A DNA stretch of 64,000 bases from Acidimicrobiales bacterium (lineage in GTDB: Bacteria > Actinomycetota > Acidimicrobiia > Acidimicrobiales > JADJXE01), in NCBI GenBank assembly GCA_016716005.1, contig JADJXE010000001.1, positions 3,113,001 through 3,177,000 on the forward strand, read 5' to 3'. Below, in pieces: positions 40,134 through 48,937 of the stretch (the stretch's first letter is position 1; each line of letters opens with the position of its first letter). The notes beneath the pieces are model-generated. The model did no database searches. It was not told the origin of the DNA and saw only the letters and a program-made list of their open reading frames with translations. A program made the position numbers and the translations under genes.

Positions 40134-42528
40134 GCTTGGTGCACGTGGTGGTCGGCGGATCCTCGGTGGCGTGCTGGCGGTGGTCGTGGCCGTCGCCGCC
40201 ATCGTGGTGTTCGCCGGGACAGCGAGCGCCGCGGCCGGTTCGGTCCGGTTCTCGTTGTCGTCGCTCACGGTGAGCGAGGGCCAGGGCCTGGTGTCGATCG
40301 GCGTGCAGCGAGACGGCGGCACCGACGCGTTCTCGGTCGACCACGTGGTCACGGGCGGCACCGCGGTGAGCGGCACCGACTTCACCGGCGGCAACGGCAC
40401 GCTGGGCTTCGCGAACGGCGAGAACACGCGGTCGTTCAACGTGAACATCCTCGACGACGGCATCGTGGGGAGCTCCCGCACGATCGTGATCCGGCTCCAG
40501 AACGCGGGGGCGGCCTCCATCGCGGCCCCGATCCAGATCACGATCACGATCCTCGACAACGACGTGTCGACCATCGAGTTCCAGTCGGTCTGCTACCCGG
40601 TCGTCAAGCCGATCCTGCCGGCGAACGGAACGGTGAACGTGGTGGTCGAGCGGGCCGGGGCCACCGGCGGCACGGCCACGGTCGCCTACACCATCACGCC
40701 GGTCACCGCCGGCCCGGGCGACTACACGGCCGCGCCGGCCGCGGGCATCCTCACGTTCGGTCCCGGTGTCGCCTCCGTTTTCGTCCCCGGCATCACGATC
40801 CTCGGCACGGCGGGTCTCACCGGTGCGCCCAACGTGTCGTTCGACGTCACCCTGTCGTCGCCCACCAACGCGTCCCTCGGCAACCGCACCGCCGCCTCCG
40901 TGACCATCCAGAACAACCAGGTCACCGCAGCCAGCAACGGGACGTTCTCGTTCTCGTGCCGACGCTACGAGGCCTCGGAGGGCGCGGGCAGCGTGGCCAT
41001 CGGGGTCGACCGCGCGACCGGTGACAGCGGGGTGGCCACCGTCTCCTACGGCACGTCCAACGGCAGCGCCGTCGCCGGCGTCGACTACGTGGCCATCGCC
41101 CCGCCCCTTCAGATGGCGCCGAACTGGCTCAACGGTGAGGGCCCCGCTGGTGGGCGCACCAAGACCTTCACAGTCGGCCTGATCCCCAACGCCATCCCGG
41201 AGGCGGTGCGCTCGTTCAACGTGAACCTGAGCGCGCCCACCGGTGGTGCGGCCATCGCCGGCGACACCACGGCCATCGTGTCGATCATCGACGACGACGT
41301 GTCCCTGGTGGCGCTGTCGGCCACCGGCTACGCGGTCAACGCCAACGGAGGCAGCGTCACCATCACGGCGGTGCGCCCCGTCGGCGGCCCTGCCGTCACG
41401 GTCACGTACGGCACCGCCGACGGGTCGGCCCTCGCCGGTCGCGACTACACCGCGGTGTCCGGCTCGCTCAACTTCGGCGCCGGGCAGACGTCGCGGACCT
41501 TCTCGGTCCCGATCCTGAACGACGGCGCGTCGGGCGACCGCACGTTCCAGGTGTTCATCGCCGGCGGCGCGGTCGGCACCCCGTCCCAGGCCACGGTCAC
41601 GATCCGGCCGTCGGCGGTCACCACCACGACGACCGCCCCGGCCACCGGGGCGATCCGCGTGGCCGACACCGACCGGATCGGCACGGCCATCGAGGCGTCG
41701 ATGGTGGCCTTCCCGGTGAACGGCACGGCCACGGTGGCGATCCTGGCCCGGGCCGACCTGTTCCCCGACGCCCTGGCCGGCACCCCCCTGTCCAAGGCCA
41801 AGGGGGGCCCGCTGCTGCTCACCTCGAGCACGGTGCTCGACGCGTCGGTGCAGACCGAGCTCGCGCGGGTGCTGCCCACCGGCCGCACCGTGTACGTGCT
41901 CGGGGGCACTGCGGCCATCGGCCAGGCCATCGTGGATCGCCTGGTCGCCCTCGGCTACAACGTGGTGCGCCTGGGCGGGCCCAACCGCTACGACACCGCC
42001 GTGACCATCAGCCGTGACGGGCTGGGCACGCCCCGGGCGTACCTGCTCGCCAGCGGGCTCGACTTCCCCGACGCCCTGAGCGCCGGTGCGGCCGCGGCCC
42101 AGCAGGGTGCCGGCGTGCTGCTCACGGCCGGCAGCACCCTCCCGGCCGCGACGCAGGCCTACCTGGCCACCGTGGCCGGCGCACCGCTCACCGCCATCGG
42201 CGGCCCGGCGGCGGCAGCCGTCCCCTCGGCCACCCCGGTGGTGGGCGCCGACCGCTACGACACGGCGGTGCGCACCGCCCAGCGGTTCTTCACCGCTCCC
42301 GCCCGCGTGGCCGTGGCCAGCGGCGTGGCCTTCCCGGACGGGCTCTCGGGCGGCGCGCTGGCGTCGCTGAAGAGCGGGCCCCTGCTGCTCACCGACCCGA
42401 GCACGCTGCCCACCGTGGTCCGCTCGTACCTCGAGGCCACGTCCTCCATCACCACCGCGTACGTCATGGGCGGCACCGCCGCCATCAGCGCCGCCGTGCA
42501 GAACGCGGTGGCGGCGGCCATCGCGTAG
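40126..42528 (+). CDS. Secreted Calx-beta protein with C-terminal cell-wall-binding repeats (CWB2)
   Basis: An exported protein of 800 residues. The signal peptide has a basic start (GARGGRR) and a hydrophobic core ending AGTASAA. About four Calx-beta-type beta-sandwich units follow to residue 500. Each has a GTAxxGxDYxxxxGxLxFxxGxxxxxFxVxIxxD pattern (YGTADGSALAGRDYTAV is clear) and ends ILDND or IIDDD, which probably bind calcium. A Thr-rich linker leads to three CWB2 units (RIGTAIEASMVAF, RYDTAVTISRDG, RYDTAVRTAQRFF), each with a FPDALSAG-type motif. CWB2 repeats anchor proteins to wall polymers. AAGGAG precedes the ATG, and the start overlaps the WS/DGAT stop by 8 bases. Confidence 0.85.
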   Translation: MAELGARGGRRILGGVLAVVVAVAAIVVFAGTASAAAGSVRFSLSSLTVSEGQGLVSIGVQRDGGTDAFSVDHVVTGGTAVSGTDFTGGNGTLGFANGENTRSFNVNILDDGIVGSSRTIVIRLQNAGAASIAAPIQITITILDNDVSTIEFQSVCYPVVKPILPANGTVNVVVERAGATGGTATVAYTITPVTAGPGDYTAAPAAGILTFGPGVASVFVPGITILGTAGLTGAPNVSFDVTLSSPTNASLGNRTAASVTIQNNQVTAASNGTFSFSCRRYEASEGAGSVAIGVDRATGDSGVATVSYGTSNGSAVAGVDYVAIAPPLQMAPNWLNGEGPAGGRTKTFTVGLIPNAIPEAVRSFNVNLSAPTGGAAIAGDTTAIVSIIDDDVSLVALSATGYAVNANGGSVTITAVRPVGGPAVTVTYGTADGSALAGRDYTAVSGSLNFGAGQTSRTFSVPILNDGASGDRTFQVFIAGGAVGTPSQATVTIRPSAVTTTTTAPATGAIRVADTDRIGTAIEASMVAFPVNGTATVAILARADLFPDALAGTPLSKAKGGPLLLTSSTVLDASVQTELARVLPTGRTVYVLGGTAAIGQAIVDRLVALGYNVVRLGGPNRYDTAVTISRDGLGTPRAYLLASGLDFPDALSAGAAAAQQGAGVLLTAGSTLPAATQAYLATVAGAPLTAIGGPAAAAVPSATPVVGADRYDTAVRTAQRFFTAPARVAVASGVAFPDGLSGGALASLKSGPLLLTDPSTLPTVVRSYLEATSSITTAYVMGGTAAISAAVQNAVAAAIA

Positions 42529-42542
42529 GCCGGCGGCCACGC

Positions 42543-44249
42543 ATGGCCCGCACCGAGCCCGCCACCGGTCCGGCGGGACCGCCCGTCCTGAGGGCACCGG
42601 TGGCGATCGTCACCCAGGCCCTGGCCCGGGTGGCCGGTGCGGTGGGGGTCGACGGCCCGGGGGAGCGACCCCGACGAGTGTGGACCTCGGGCGAGGGCCG
42701 GGTGCACATCGAGCTCCGGGGCGTGGGCCGGCCCGAGGCCGAGGGCCTGGCCGGCGCGGTCGAGTCTGCGCTGGAGCGTCTGGGGCGCGTGCGGTGGGCC
42801 GAGGTCGACCGCGCCGTCGGCACGGTCGTGGTCGCGCTGGCCGGTGCAGTCGACGACGAGGAAGGCGGCGAGGAGCTCGACGTCTCCGAGGGCGCCGGGG
42901 ATCTGGTGGACGCGGTCGAGAGCGCCGAGGCCGAGCACGGTCTGGTGGGGGCTCCGCTGTCGGGCCGGCCCGAGCACCCCGGCGACCCCGGCCCGGCCCG
43001 GCGCCAGGCCGTGGCGCTGGGCGCCGACCTGGTGGGGATCGGCGTCGCGGTGGCGAGCCGGGCGGTGCGGGCCCCGCGGCTGCCGCGCCCCGTCGGGGTG
43101 GCGGTGGCCCTGGTGGAGGGCGCCCCCCGCCTGCGGGCGGTGGTGGAGGGCTCCCTCGGGGTGGCCCGCGCCGAGGTCGTCCTGCCGGTGACGAACGCCG
43201 CGACGCAGGCGCTCACCGGCAACGTGATCGGGCTGGCCGTCGACGCCGCCCTGCGCCTGACGCTGCTCACCGAGCGGCTGGCCCACCAGCGGGCCTGGCT
43301 GGCCAGGGAGCCCGAGCTGTTCCCGGCCAAGACGGGGGTGGCCGACCTGCCGGTGCCCGATCTCCCCCGCCCGGTGCCGCTGCCCGAGGGTGTGGCCGAG
43401 CGGTGGGCCGACCGGGCCGGGCTCGTGTCGTTGGGTGCCGGGGTGGTCGCGCTGGGCGTGACCCGGGACGTCAGGGTGCCGGCCGCCATGCTGGCCGCTG
43501 GGCTCCCGCGGGCCAGCCGTCTGGCCGCCCACGGCTTCACCGCCCAGCTGGGCCGCGACCTGGCCGGGCGGGGCGTGGTGGTGTTCGATCGGGGGGCGCT
43601 CCTTCGCCTCGACCGCATCGACACGCTGGTCCTCGACGCCCGGCTGCTCGAGGGCGAGTCGCTCGATCCGGTGGTGGTGGCCGGCCGTCGTGCGGGGCTG
43701 GCGGTGATCCTCGCCGTCGAGGGCCCCAGCCTGGCGCCGGCGGGCGGGGTCGACCGGACGGTCGCCGGCGGGGCCGACCTGGTGCGCTCGATCCACGCCC
43801 TCCAGAAGGAGGGCGCGGTGGTCGCGCTGCTGTCGGCCCGCTCGAACGCCGGGCTGCGCGCCGCCGACCTCGGCCTGGGCCTGCTGGGCCGCACGCCCCG
43901 CCCGCCCCTGGCCGCCGACGTGCTCCTGGGTCCGGGCCTCGACGACACGGTGCTCGTGCTGGCCGCAGCATCCGCGGCCCGGCGGGTCGCCCGTGCGAGC
44001 ACGGTGCTCGCCCTCGGGGCGTCGCTCACCGGAGGGGGTCTGGCCGTGCTGGGCCCGCCCGCAGGTGCCGTCGCCCGCGCCAACCTGTCGGTGAGCGGGG
44101 CCGGCATGGTGGGCCTGCTGGCCGGGACCCTCGAGGGGGTGACCCTCGGACGGGCTCACCCGCGTCCGGCGGTGCGCGAGGTGCCCCGGACGGTGTCGGG
44201 GAACGGGCAGCGGGCGCCAGCGGCGGGCGTCAGCCCCGACGCACGCTGA
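42543..44249 (+). CDS. Stand-alone degenerate P-type ATPase-like protein (CtpH/CtpI N-terminal type)
   Basis: A protein of 568 residues resembling the non-catalytic N-terminal half of the large mycobacterial CtpH/CtpI P-type ATPases. Seen: a heavy-metal-associated-like domain (GRVHIELRGVGRPEAEGLAG, residues about 54-100), hydrophobic segments, and a ghost of the phosphorylation domain. RLDRIDTLVLDARLLEG stands where catalytic pumps have DKTGT, and LSARSNAGLRAADLGLGLLG stands where they have GDGxNDxxAL. So the residues for phosphorylation and hydrolysis are missing. It ends at about the point where the active second ATPase begins in CtpI. Its last 20 bases overlap the convergent M23 gene. A regulatory or scaffold role is a guess. 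Confidence 0.7.
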   Translation: MARTEPATGPAGPPVLRAPVAIVTQALARVAGAVGVDGPGERPRRVWTSGEGRVHIELRGVGRPEAEGLAGAVESALERLGRVRWAEVDRAVGTVVVALAGAVDDEEGGEELDVSEGAGDLVDAVESAEAEHGLVGAPLSGRPEHPGDPGPARRQAVALGADLVGIGVAVASRAVRAPRLPRPVGVAVALVEGAPRLRAVVEGSLGVARAEVVLPVTNAATQALTGNVIGLAVDAALRLTLLTERLAHQRAWLAREPELFPAKTGVADLPVPDLPRPVPLPEGVAERWADRAGLVSLGAGVVALGVTRDVRVPAAMLAAGLPRASRLAAHGFTAQLGRDLAGRGVVVFDRGALLRLDRIDTLVLDARLLEGESLDPVVVAGRRAGLAVILAVEGPSLAPAGGVDRTVAGGADLVRSIHALQKEGAVVALLSARSNAGLRAADLGLGLLGRTPRPPLAADVLLGPGLDDTVLVLAAASAARRVARASTVLALGASLTGGGLAVLGPPAGAVARANLSVSGAGMVGLLAGTLEGVTLGRAHPRPAVREVPRTVSGNGQRAPAAGVSPDAR

Positions 44250-45792
44250 GGGCCAGGTCCTGCACGGCGGCGGCGCTCACCGCGGCCGGCCCACCCAGCA
44301 CCTCGACCTCGCCCACCTCGCCGGCACGGGCCGCCAGGAAGGCGTGGGTCTCGTCGTCCGCGCCGGCCGCGCTGCCGTCGACCAGGAGCACGAGCCCGTG
44401 GGTGCGGGCCGCGAGGGCGCCGGCGGTGAGGCTGTCGGGGAAGGCGGTGCCGGTGGCCAGGTGGACGTGGCCGAGCACCGACCGGTCGGCGGCCACGATC
44501 TGCTCGGCCACCGCCACCGACGTGGCGTAGCGGTCGGCGCCGGCCAGACGCGCTCCCCCCGGCACGAAGTGCAGGATGTTGTCGCCGAGCACGGCGGTGC
44601 CGCCCACGAGCACCACCCGGCTGGCGCCCAGGGCGCGCCAGGCGTCGACCGACTCCTGGGGGATGATCCGGTCGCCCGAGAGCAGGATCGGCCAGCCTCG
44701 CGAGGCCGCGAGCCCGGCGGCGGAGACGCCGTCGGCGAAGCGATCGCCGTTCACCAGCACCACCGTGCCGTCGCCGGCACCGACCGCGTGGGCCACCGCG
44801 ACGGCGGTCCCCACCGCGTCGCCGGCCCCGCCGATGCGCTCGACCTGGTAGCCCTGCGCGCGCAGGTCGCCCTCGACGGCGGTGGGTACGCTCCCCACGA
44901 GGGTCACCCGCCGGGGGGCCAGCCGCGACAGCTCGCTGCGGACGGTCGTGGCGAGGCCGCCGTCACCCACGAGGAGCAGGGGGGCGTCACGGGTGCCGGC
45001 CAGCACCGACGCCGGGAGGGCTTCGGCGTAGCGGTCGCCCCGGACCAGGACGGCCTCGGCGGCACCGGCGGGCCAGGCCCGCTGGGACACTGCCACCGAG
45101 GTGCCGATCCGGTCGCTGCCGGCCAGCCGGGGGAGGGCGGCGGATCCGGCTGGGGCGCTGCCGGTCGCGCCGCCGCCGGTGGCCGTCAGGCCCGGGACCT
45201 CGACCGGGGCGTCGAGGTGCTCGGCGGCGAGCAGCGACTGGTACGGGTTCACGACGTTGCCGTCCGGGTCCTCCATCTCGAAGTGGAGGTGCGGGCCGAC
45301 GTCCTCGGCGTTGCCGCTGTCACCCAGGTACGCCAGCAGCTGGCCGGCGACCACGTGGGCGCCGACCTCGATCCCTGGTCCGAACACGTCGTCGAGCGGC
45401 GCGGCCCCGTCGTCGGTGCCGGGCGTGTCGTTGTTGATGTGGAGGTAGCGGTACACCCAGCCGTCGTCGGCGGTGAGCTCGAGCAGGTAGCCGTACGCGG
45501 GCTCGGGCAGCGGCATGCGGGTGATCTCGCCGTCGGCGACGGCGACGAGCGGCTGCATCTTGTCGCCCATCAGGTCCTGGGCGTGGTGGGGGCCGTTGGC
45601 GCGCGGGGCGGTGAACCAGTCCTCGAACCAGACCTCGCCGACGACCGGGAAGACCAGGGGGCGTACGGGGCCCGGGTCGATCACGGCGGCCGCGGCCGGT
45701 GCGGCGGCGGCCCCGATCAGGGTGGCGGCCAGGGTCAGCCCGACGCAGCACGCGCCGAGCGCGGCGCGAAGACGGCGCATGGGGCTTCTCAT
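44230..45792 (-). CDS. Secreted M23 metallopeptidase with CWB2 cell-wall-binding repeats
   Basis: An exported protein of 520 residues. A signal peptide ends near AAAPAAAAV. The M23 (LytM/lysostaphin-like) endopeptidase domain spans about residues 40-190. It has the zinc ligands of NGPHHAQDLMGD and GPHLHFEMEDPDG, plus YRYLHINNDTPG. After a Gly/Ala linker come three CWB2 units: DRIGTSVAVSQRAW, then GTAVAVAHAVGAG, and DRYATSVAVAEQIV, with RFADGVSAAGLA and FPDSLTAGALA motifs. It probably cuts peptide cross-bridges of the wall to which the repeats bind it. ATG 45792 is used; ATG 45780 is also possible. CWB2 units are shared with the protein at 40126-42528. Confidence 0.88.
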   Translation of the reverse strand: MRSPMRRLRAALGACCVGLTLAATLIGAAAAPAAAAVIDPGPVRPLVFPVVGEVWFEDWFTAPRANGPHHAQDLMGDKMQPLVAVADGEITRMPLPEPAYGYLLELTADDGWVYRYLHINNDTPGTDDGAAPLDDVFGPGIEVGAHVVAGQLLAYLGDSGNAEDVGPHLHFEMEDPDGNVVNPYQSLLAAEHLDAPVEVPGLTATGGGATGSAPAGSAALPRLAGSDRIGTSVAVSQRAWPAGAAEAVLVRGDRYAEALPASVLAGTRDAPLLLVGDGGLATTVRSELSRLAPRRVTLVGSVPTAVEGDLRAQGYQVERIGGAGDAVGTAVAVAHAVGAGDGTVVLVNGDRFADGVSAAGLAASRGWPILLSGDRIIPQESVDAWRALGASRVVLVGGTAVLGDNILHFVPGGARLAGADRYATSVAVAEQIVAADRSVLGHVHLATGTAFPDSLTAGALAARTHGLVLLVDGSAAGADDETHAFLAARAGEVGEVEVLGGPAAVSAAAVQDLALSVRRG

Positions 45793-45841
45793 CGGCGGAC
45801 GGGGTGCCCGAGTTGAGCCCGGAGGCGGTGCATGGGGCCGG

Positions 45842-46447
45842 CTAGCCCTCCTTGACCACGGCGTACCAGACGCGCTCGGCGACCGCCTCGACCCCCTCGC
45901 CGAGGCGAGCGTAGCGCCGGTAGAGCTCCCGCTGGGCGATCACCACCCGCAGCTCCTCCTCGGCCAGCAGGGCCGACATGGCCTTGCGGTACGTCCGCTC
46001 CAGGCGCCGGGTGGCCTTGATGGCGGCGTCGGCCTCGGCCGTGGCCCGGTCGGCGTCGACCAGCAGGGCGTCGAAGGCGGCCGCCAGGTGGCGGGTGCCC
46101 TCGAGGACCTGGCCGGCCATGTCGGCCAGGGCGGGGTCGGGGTCCATCCCCATCACCTCGGCCTCGCGCACCGCGTCCTTGGCCCCGTTGATCACGGCGT
46201 CGAGCCGCTCCGACAGGACGTAGACGTCCTCGGCGTCGATGGGGGTGCTGAAGGCGGCCCGCAGCTCGGCCTGCAGGTGCCGGCGGGCCTCGTCCGCCCG
46301 GTGCTCGGCGTCGCGGAGACGCTGGGCGTTCTCGAGGTGGCCCTCGGACCAGGCGACGAACGCCTCGAGGCCGGTGAGGGTGATGTCGGCCTGGCCTCGC
46401 AACAGGGCGAGCACGTCGGGCGTGTGGGGCAGGAACCAGCGCTTCAC
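45842..46447 (-). CDS. DUF47/PhoU-like phosphate transport regulator
   Basis: An all-helical protein of 201 residues of the DUF47 (PhoU-related) family: KRWFLPHTPDVLALLRGQADI at the start, then HLENAQRLRDAEHRADEARRHL and IDAEDVYVLSERLDAVINGAKD in parts, typical of these coiled four-helix proteins. They sit beside Pit-type transporters and are thought to control phosphate uptake. GTG 46447 is chosen because GAGG lies 6 bases upstream. It lies 25 bases after the Pit transporter gene on the same strand and is probably co-transcribed with it. Confidence 0.85.
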   Translation of the reverse strand: MKRWFLPHTPDVLALLRGQADITLTGLEAFVAWSEGHLENAQRLRDAEHRADEARRHLQAELRAAFSTPIDAEDVYVLSERLDAVINGAKDAVREAEVMGMDPDPALADMAGQVLEGTRHLAAAFDALLVDADRATAEADAAIKATRRLERTYRKAMSALLAEEELRVVIAQRELYRRYARLGEGVEAVAERVWYAVVKEG

Positions 46448-46472
46448 GGGCACCTCGCGGTCAGGGGCGGGG

Positions 46473-47534
46473 TCACGAGAGCCACCGCCAGAAGGGCAGG
46501 GCCAGGGCGGCCACGGTGGCACCGGCCGGCATGGTGACGACCCACGCCGCCAGCATCTCCTGCACCACGGCCCAGCGCACGTGGCGTCGCCCCCGGTTGG
46601 CGCCGACGCCCACCACCGACGAGGCGACCACGTGGGTGGTGCTCACCGGCGCGCCGACGGCGGCGGCCGAGAGGATCACCGCCGACGACGCTCCCTGGCT
46701 CACCAGGCCGTCGAGCGGGCGGATGCGGTAGATGCCCCGGCCGAGGGTGCGGGCGATGCGCCAGCCACCGAGGGCCGTGCCGAACGTGAGGGAGAGCCCT
46801 GCGGTCAGCTTGACCCACAGGGGCACGGTGAACGAGTCGAGGCGGCCCGCGGCGATCAGCATGGCGGTGATGAGGCCCATGGTCTTCTGGGCGTCGTTGG
46901 CGCCGTGGCTGAACGCCAGGGTCGCGGCGGTCACCCACTCGCCCTGCTTCACCGGCCGCTCGGCCCTTCGCCGGGCTCGCCGCAGCGCCCGGCGGCCGGC
47001 GGCGCTGCCGACCAAGCCGGCGGCGAAGCCGAGGACGGGTGACACCGCCAGCGCCAGCAGCACGCCCAGCACGCCCACCGGGTGGATGCCGTCCATGCCG
47101 CCCCACACCACCGCGCCGACGCCGCCGTCGACGAGCGCCGCGCCCACGAGGCCGCCCACCAGCGCGTGGCTCGAGCTCGAGGGGAGCCCGAGCCACCAGG
47201 TGACCAGGTTCCACATGAGCGCACCGGTGATGCCGGCGGCCACGACGGCGACCATGGCCGATGCGTCGACGTCGACCAGGCCGCCGATGGTGTCGGCCAC
47301 CGCGGTGCCGGCCAGGAGGGGGCCGAGCACGTGGAACACGCTGGCCAGCACCACGGCCTGGCCCGGTGTGGCCGCACGGGTCGCCACGAGGGCGGCGATC
47401 GAGTTGGCCGCGTCGTGGAAGCCGTTGGTGACGTCGAAGGCCAAGGCGACCGCCACGGCCAGCACCAGACCGTCCACCGGGGGATTCTGCTCGCCGACCG
47501 CCGGCCCGGCCGGGATGGCCGCGGTGGCCGCCAT
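46473..47534 (-). CDS. pit: Pit-family inorganic phosphate transporter
   Basis: A multi-spanning membrane protein of 353 residues of the PiT family (low-affinity phosphate uptake with metal-phosphate or proton coupling). The duplicated signature is clear: ALAFDVTNGFHDAANSIAALVATR in the N-terminal half and ATLAFSHGANDAQKTMGLI in the C-terminal half. Also seen are GLPSSSSHALVGGLVGAAL and GAPVSTTHVVASSVVGVG, the two SSSHAL/STTH repeats. ATG 47534 lies in CCATGG and coincides with the start of the opposite-strand epimerase remnant. No strong ribosome site is seen. It is followed by DUF47, the usual partner. Confidence 0.9.
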   Translation of the reverse strand: MAATAAIPAGPAVGEQNPPVDGLVLAVAVALAFDVTNGFHDAANSIAALVATRAATPGQAVVLASVFHVLGPLLAGTAVADTIGGLVDVDASAMVAVVAAGITGALMWNLVTWWLGLPSSSSHALVGGLVGAALVDGGVGAVVWGGMDGIHPVGVLGVLLALAVSPVLGFAAGLVGSAAGRRALRRARRRAERPVKQGEWVTAATLAFSHGANDAQKTMGLITAMLIAAGRLDSFTVPLWVKLTAGLSLTFGTALGGWRIARTLGRGIYRIRPLDGLVSQGASSAVILSAAAVGAPVSTTHVVASSVVGVGANRGRRHVRWAVVQEMLAAWVVTMPAGATVAALALPFWRWLS

Positions 47535-47840
47535 GGCCGGGGGAGTTCCCGGCGCGCCCACCGTCTCGACCCGGCAGCTGGTCGACGCCGCGCACCGGGC
47601 CGCGGGCACCGCCGGCCGGGTGGAGCCCTTGCCCCGGTGGGCCCTCCGGGCGCCGGGCTGTTCGTGCCGGGAGCCCGCGAGAGCGTCGAGATGCTCTACG
47701 AGGACGAGCGGCCGTTCGTGATCGACGACTCGGCGTACGCCGCGCCGTTCGGCGACGACGCGACGCCGCACGAGGCGGCCCTGGCCGCCACCGTCGCCTG
47801 GTCTCGGGAGCAGGCGGCAGCGCGGGCCCGGGCGGCCTGA
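47533..47840 (+). pseudogene. C-terminal remnant of an NAD-dependent epimerase/dehydratase, frameshifted
   Basis: Two frames together read as the last 100 residues of an NAD-dependent sugar epimerase/dehydratase. Frame one gives TVSTRQLVDAAHRAAG and RVEPLPRWALRA; then one base appears lost near 47650-47657. The next frame continues LFVPGARESVEMLYEDERPF, VIDDSAYAAPFG and HEAALAATVAWSREQ, which match the family's C-terminal end. The N-terminal Rossmann fold and catalytic YxxxK are absent; upstream lies the phosphate transporter on the other strand. This is probably a gene truncated when the transporter region came next to it. It is unlikely to be functional. Confidence 0.6.
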
Positions 47841-47868
47841 GCCCGCCGGGCGCCGGTTCGGGGCGGCA

Positions 47869-48831
47869 TCAGCCCAGGAGGGCGGCGAAGCGCTCGAGCT
47901 CGCCCGGGATGTCCGGCCCGGCCGGCTGCCAGGCGACCTCGGTGACGCCGGAGAGCTCCAGGCCGGCGAGGCGCTCGCGCAGCTGATCGAGCGTTCCCGT
48001 GAGGGTGAAGGCCCGGGCCAGGTCGCCCGACACCATGGCCCGGTCGCGCTCCTGCAGGCCGACCATGTGGAGGGCGTGCAGCTCGAGGTGACGGGTGCGG
48101 TCGGGCAGCGCGTCGATGTCCGCCTTCCAGGCCGCGCCGCCGGGCAGGGCCTCGACGAGGGGGTTGCCGCGTTCGTACAGCAGGTGGATGCCGGCCCCCA
48201 GGACCGGCCCCGCCGCGGCCAGGGCGCGCTGGCTGCCGGGATCCTCCCCCGGGTCGAGCACGGTGCCCGAGGTGAGCAGCGCCGACCACGCGAAGCCGCC
48301 CACCGGCGCGGTGGAGAAGACGCCGTCGGCGAGCTCGTGGGCGAGCTGCTGGCCCTTGGGCCCGTCGGCGCCGAGGAGAATCGGCACCTCGATCGGGCGG
48401 CCGGGCGCGAAGCCGGGCGGGTGCATCATGCGCATCAGCGCTCCCTCCCACTCCACGTCGTCGCCGCGCAACAGGCCCCGCACCGCGACCACGTAGGCCT
48501 GCACGCTGGCCCAGGGAAGAGGCCGCTGGCCCAGGCACATGCGGCCCGTGAACCCCGTGCCCACCGCCACCGCCAGCCGGCCCGGCGCCAGCCGCTCGAC
48601 CGTGGCGACGGCGGCGGCGGTGGTCATCGGGTGGCGCAGGCTCGGGATGAGCACCGCCGGCCCGAGCCCGATGCGACCCGTCCGCTCGGCCGCGAGGGCG
48701 AGGGTGACCCACACGTCGGGGTACAGGGCGGGGGAGTCGTAGAGCCAGGCCCGCTCGAAGCCGAGCCGCTCGGCCAGGGCGACGTGGTCCGGGGTGTCGG
48801 GACCGGTGGCGAAGGCGACGGAGAGATCCAC
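47869..48831 (-). CDS. LLM-class flavin-dependent oxidoreductase
   Basis: A luciferase-like (TIM-barrel) monooxygenase of about 320 residues: VALAERLGFERAWLYDSPALYPDVWVTLALAAERT in parts, RIGLGPAVLIPSLRHPMTTA, ERLAPGRLAVAVGTGFTGR, VPILLGADGPKGQQLA, and LTGTLDQLRERLAGLE near the end. Members use FMN or coenzyme F420, and F420 use is frequent in actinobacteria. The substrate is unknown. The start is uncertain: GTG 48831 fits where family homology begins (DLSVAFATG), while ATG 48888 or 48906 would add an N-terminal tail. It is divergent from the diguanylate cyclase gene. Confidence 0.82.
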   Translation of the reverse strand: MDLSVAFATGPDTPDHVALAERLGFERAWLYDSPALYPDVWVTLALAAERTGRIGLGPAVLIPSLRHPMTTAAAVATVERLAPGRLAVAVGTGFTGRMCLGQRPLPWASVQAYVVAVRGLLRGDDVEWEGALMRMMHPPGFAPGRPIEVPILLGADGPKGQQLAHELADGVFSTAPVGGFAWSALLTSGTVLDPGEDPGSQRALAAAGPVLGAGIHLLYERGNPLVEALPGGAAWKADIDALPDRTRHLELHALHMVGLQERDRAMVSGDLARAFTLTGTLDQLRERLAGLELSGVTEVAWQPAGPDIPGELERFAALLG

Positions 48832-48937
48832 GACGGCCAGCCTGGCACGCCACCGTGGGCGGCTGCGCGCCCCGACGGCCTGGGTCATGTGGCTCATTTG
48901 CGTCAAGGAGGGCCGCCGGACGGGTCGATGAGAGGAT

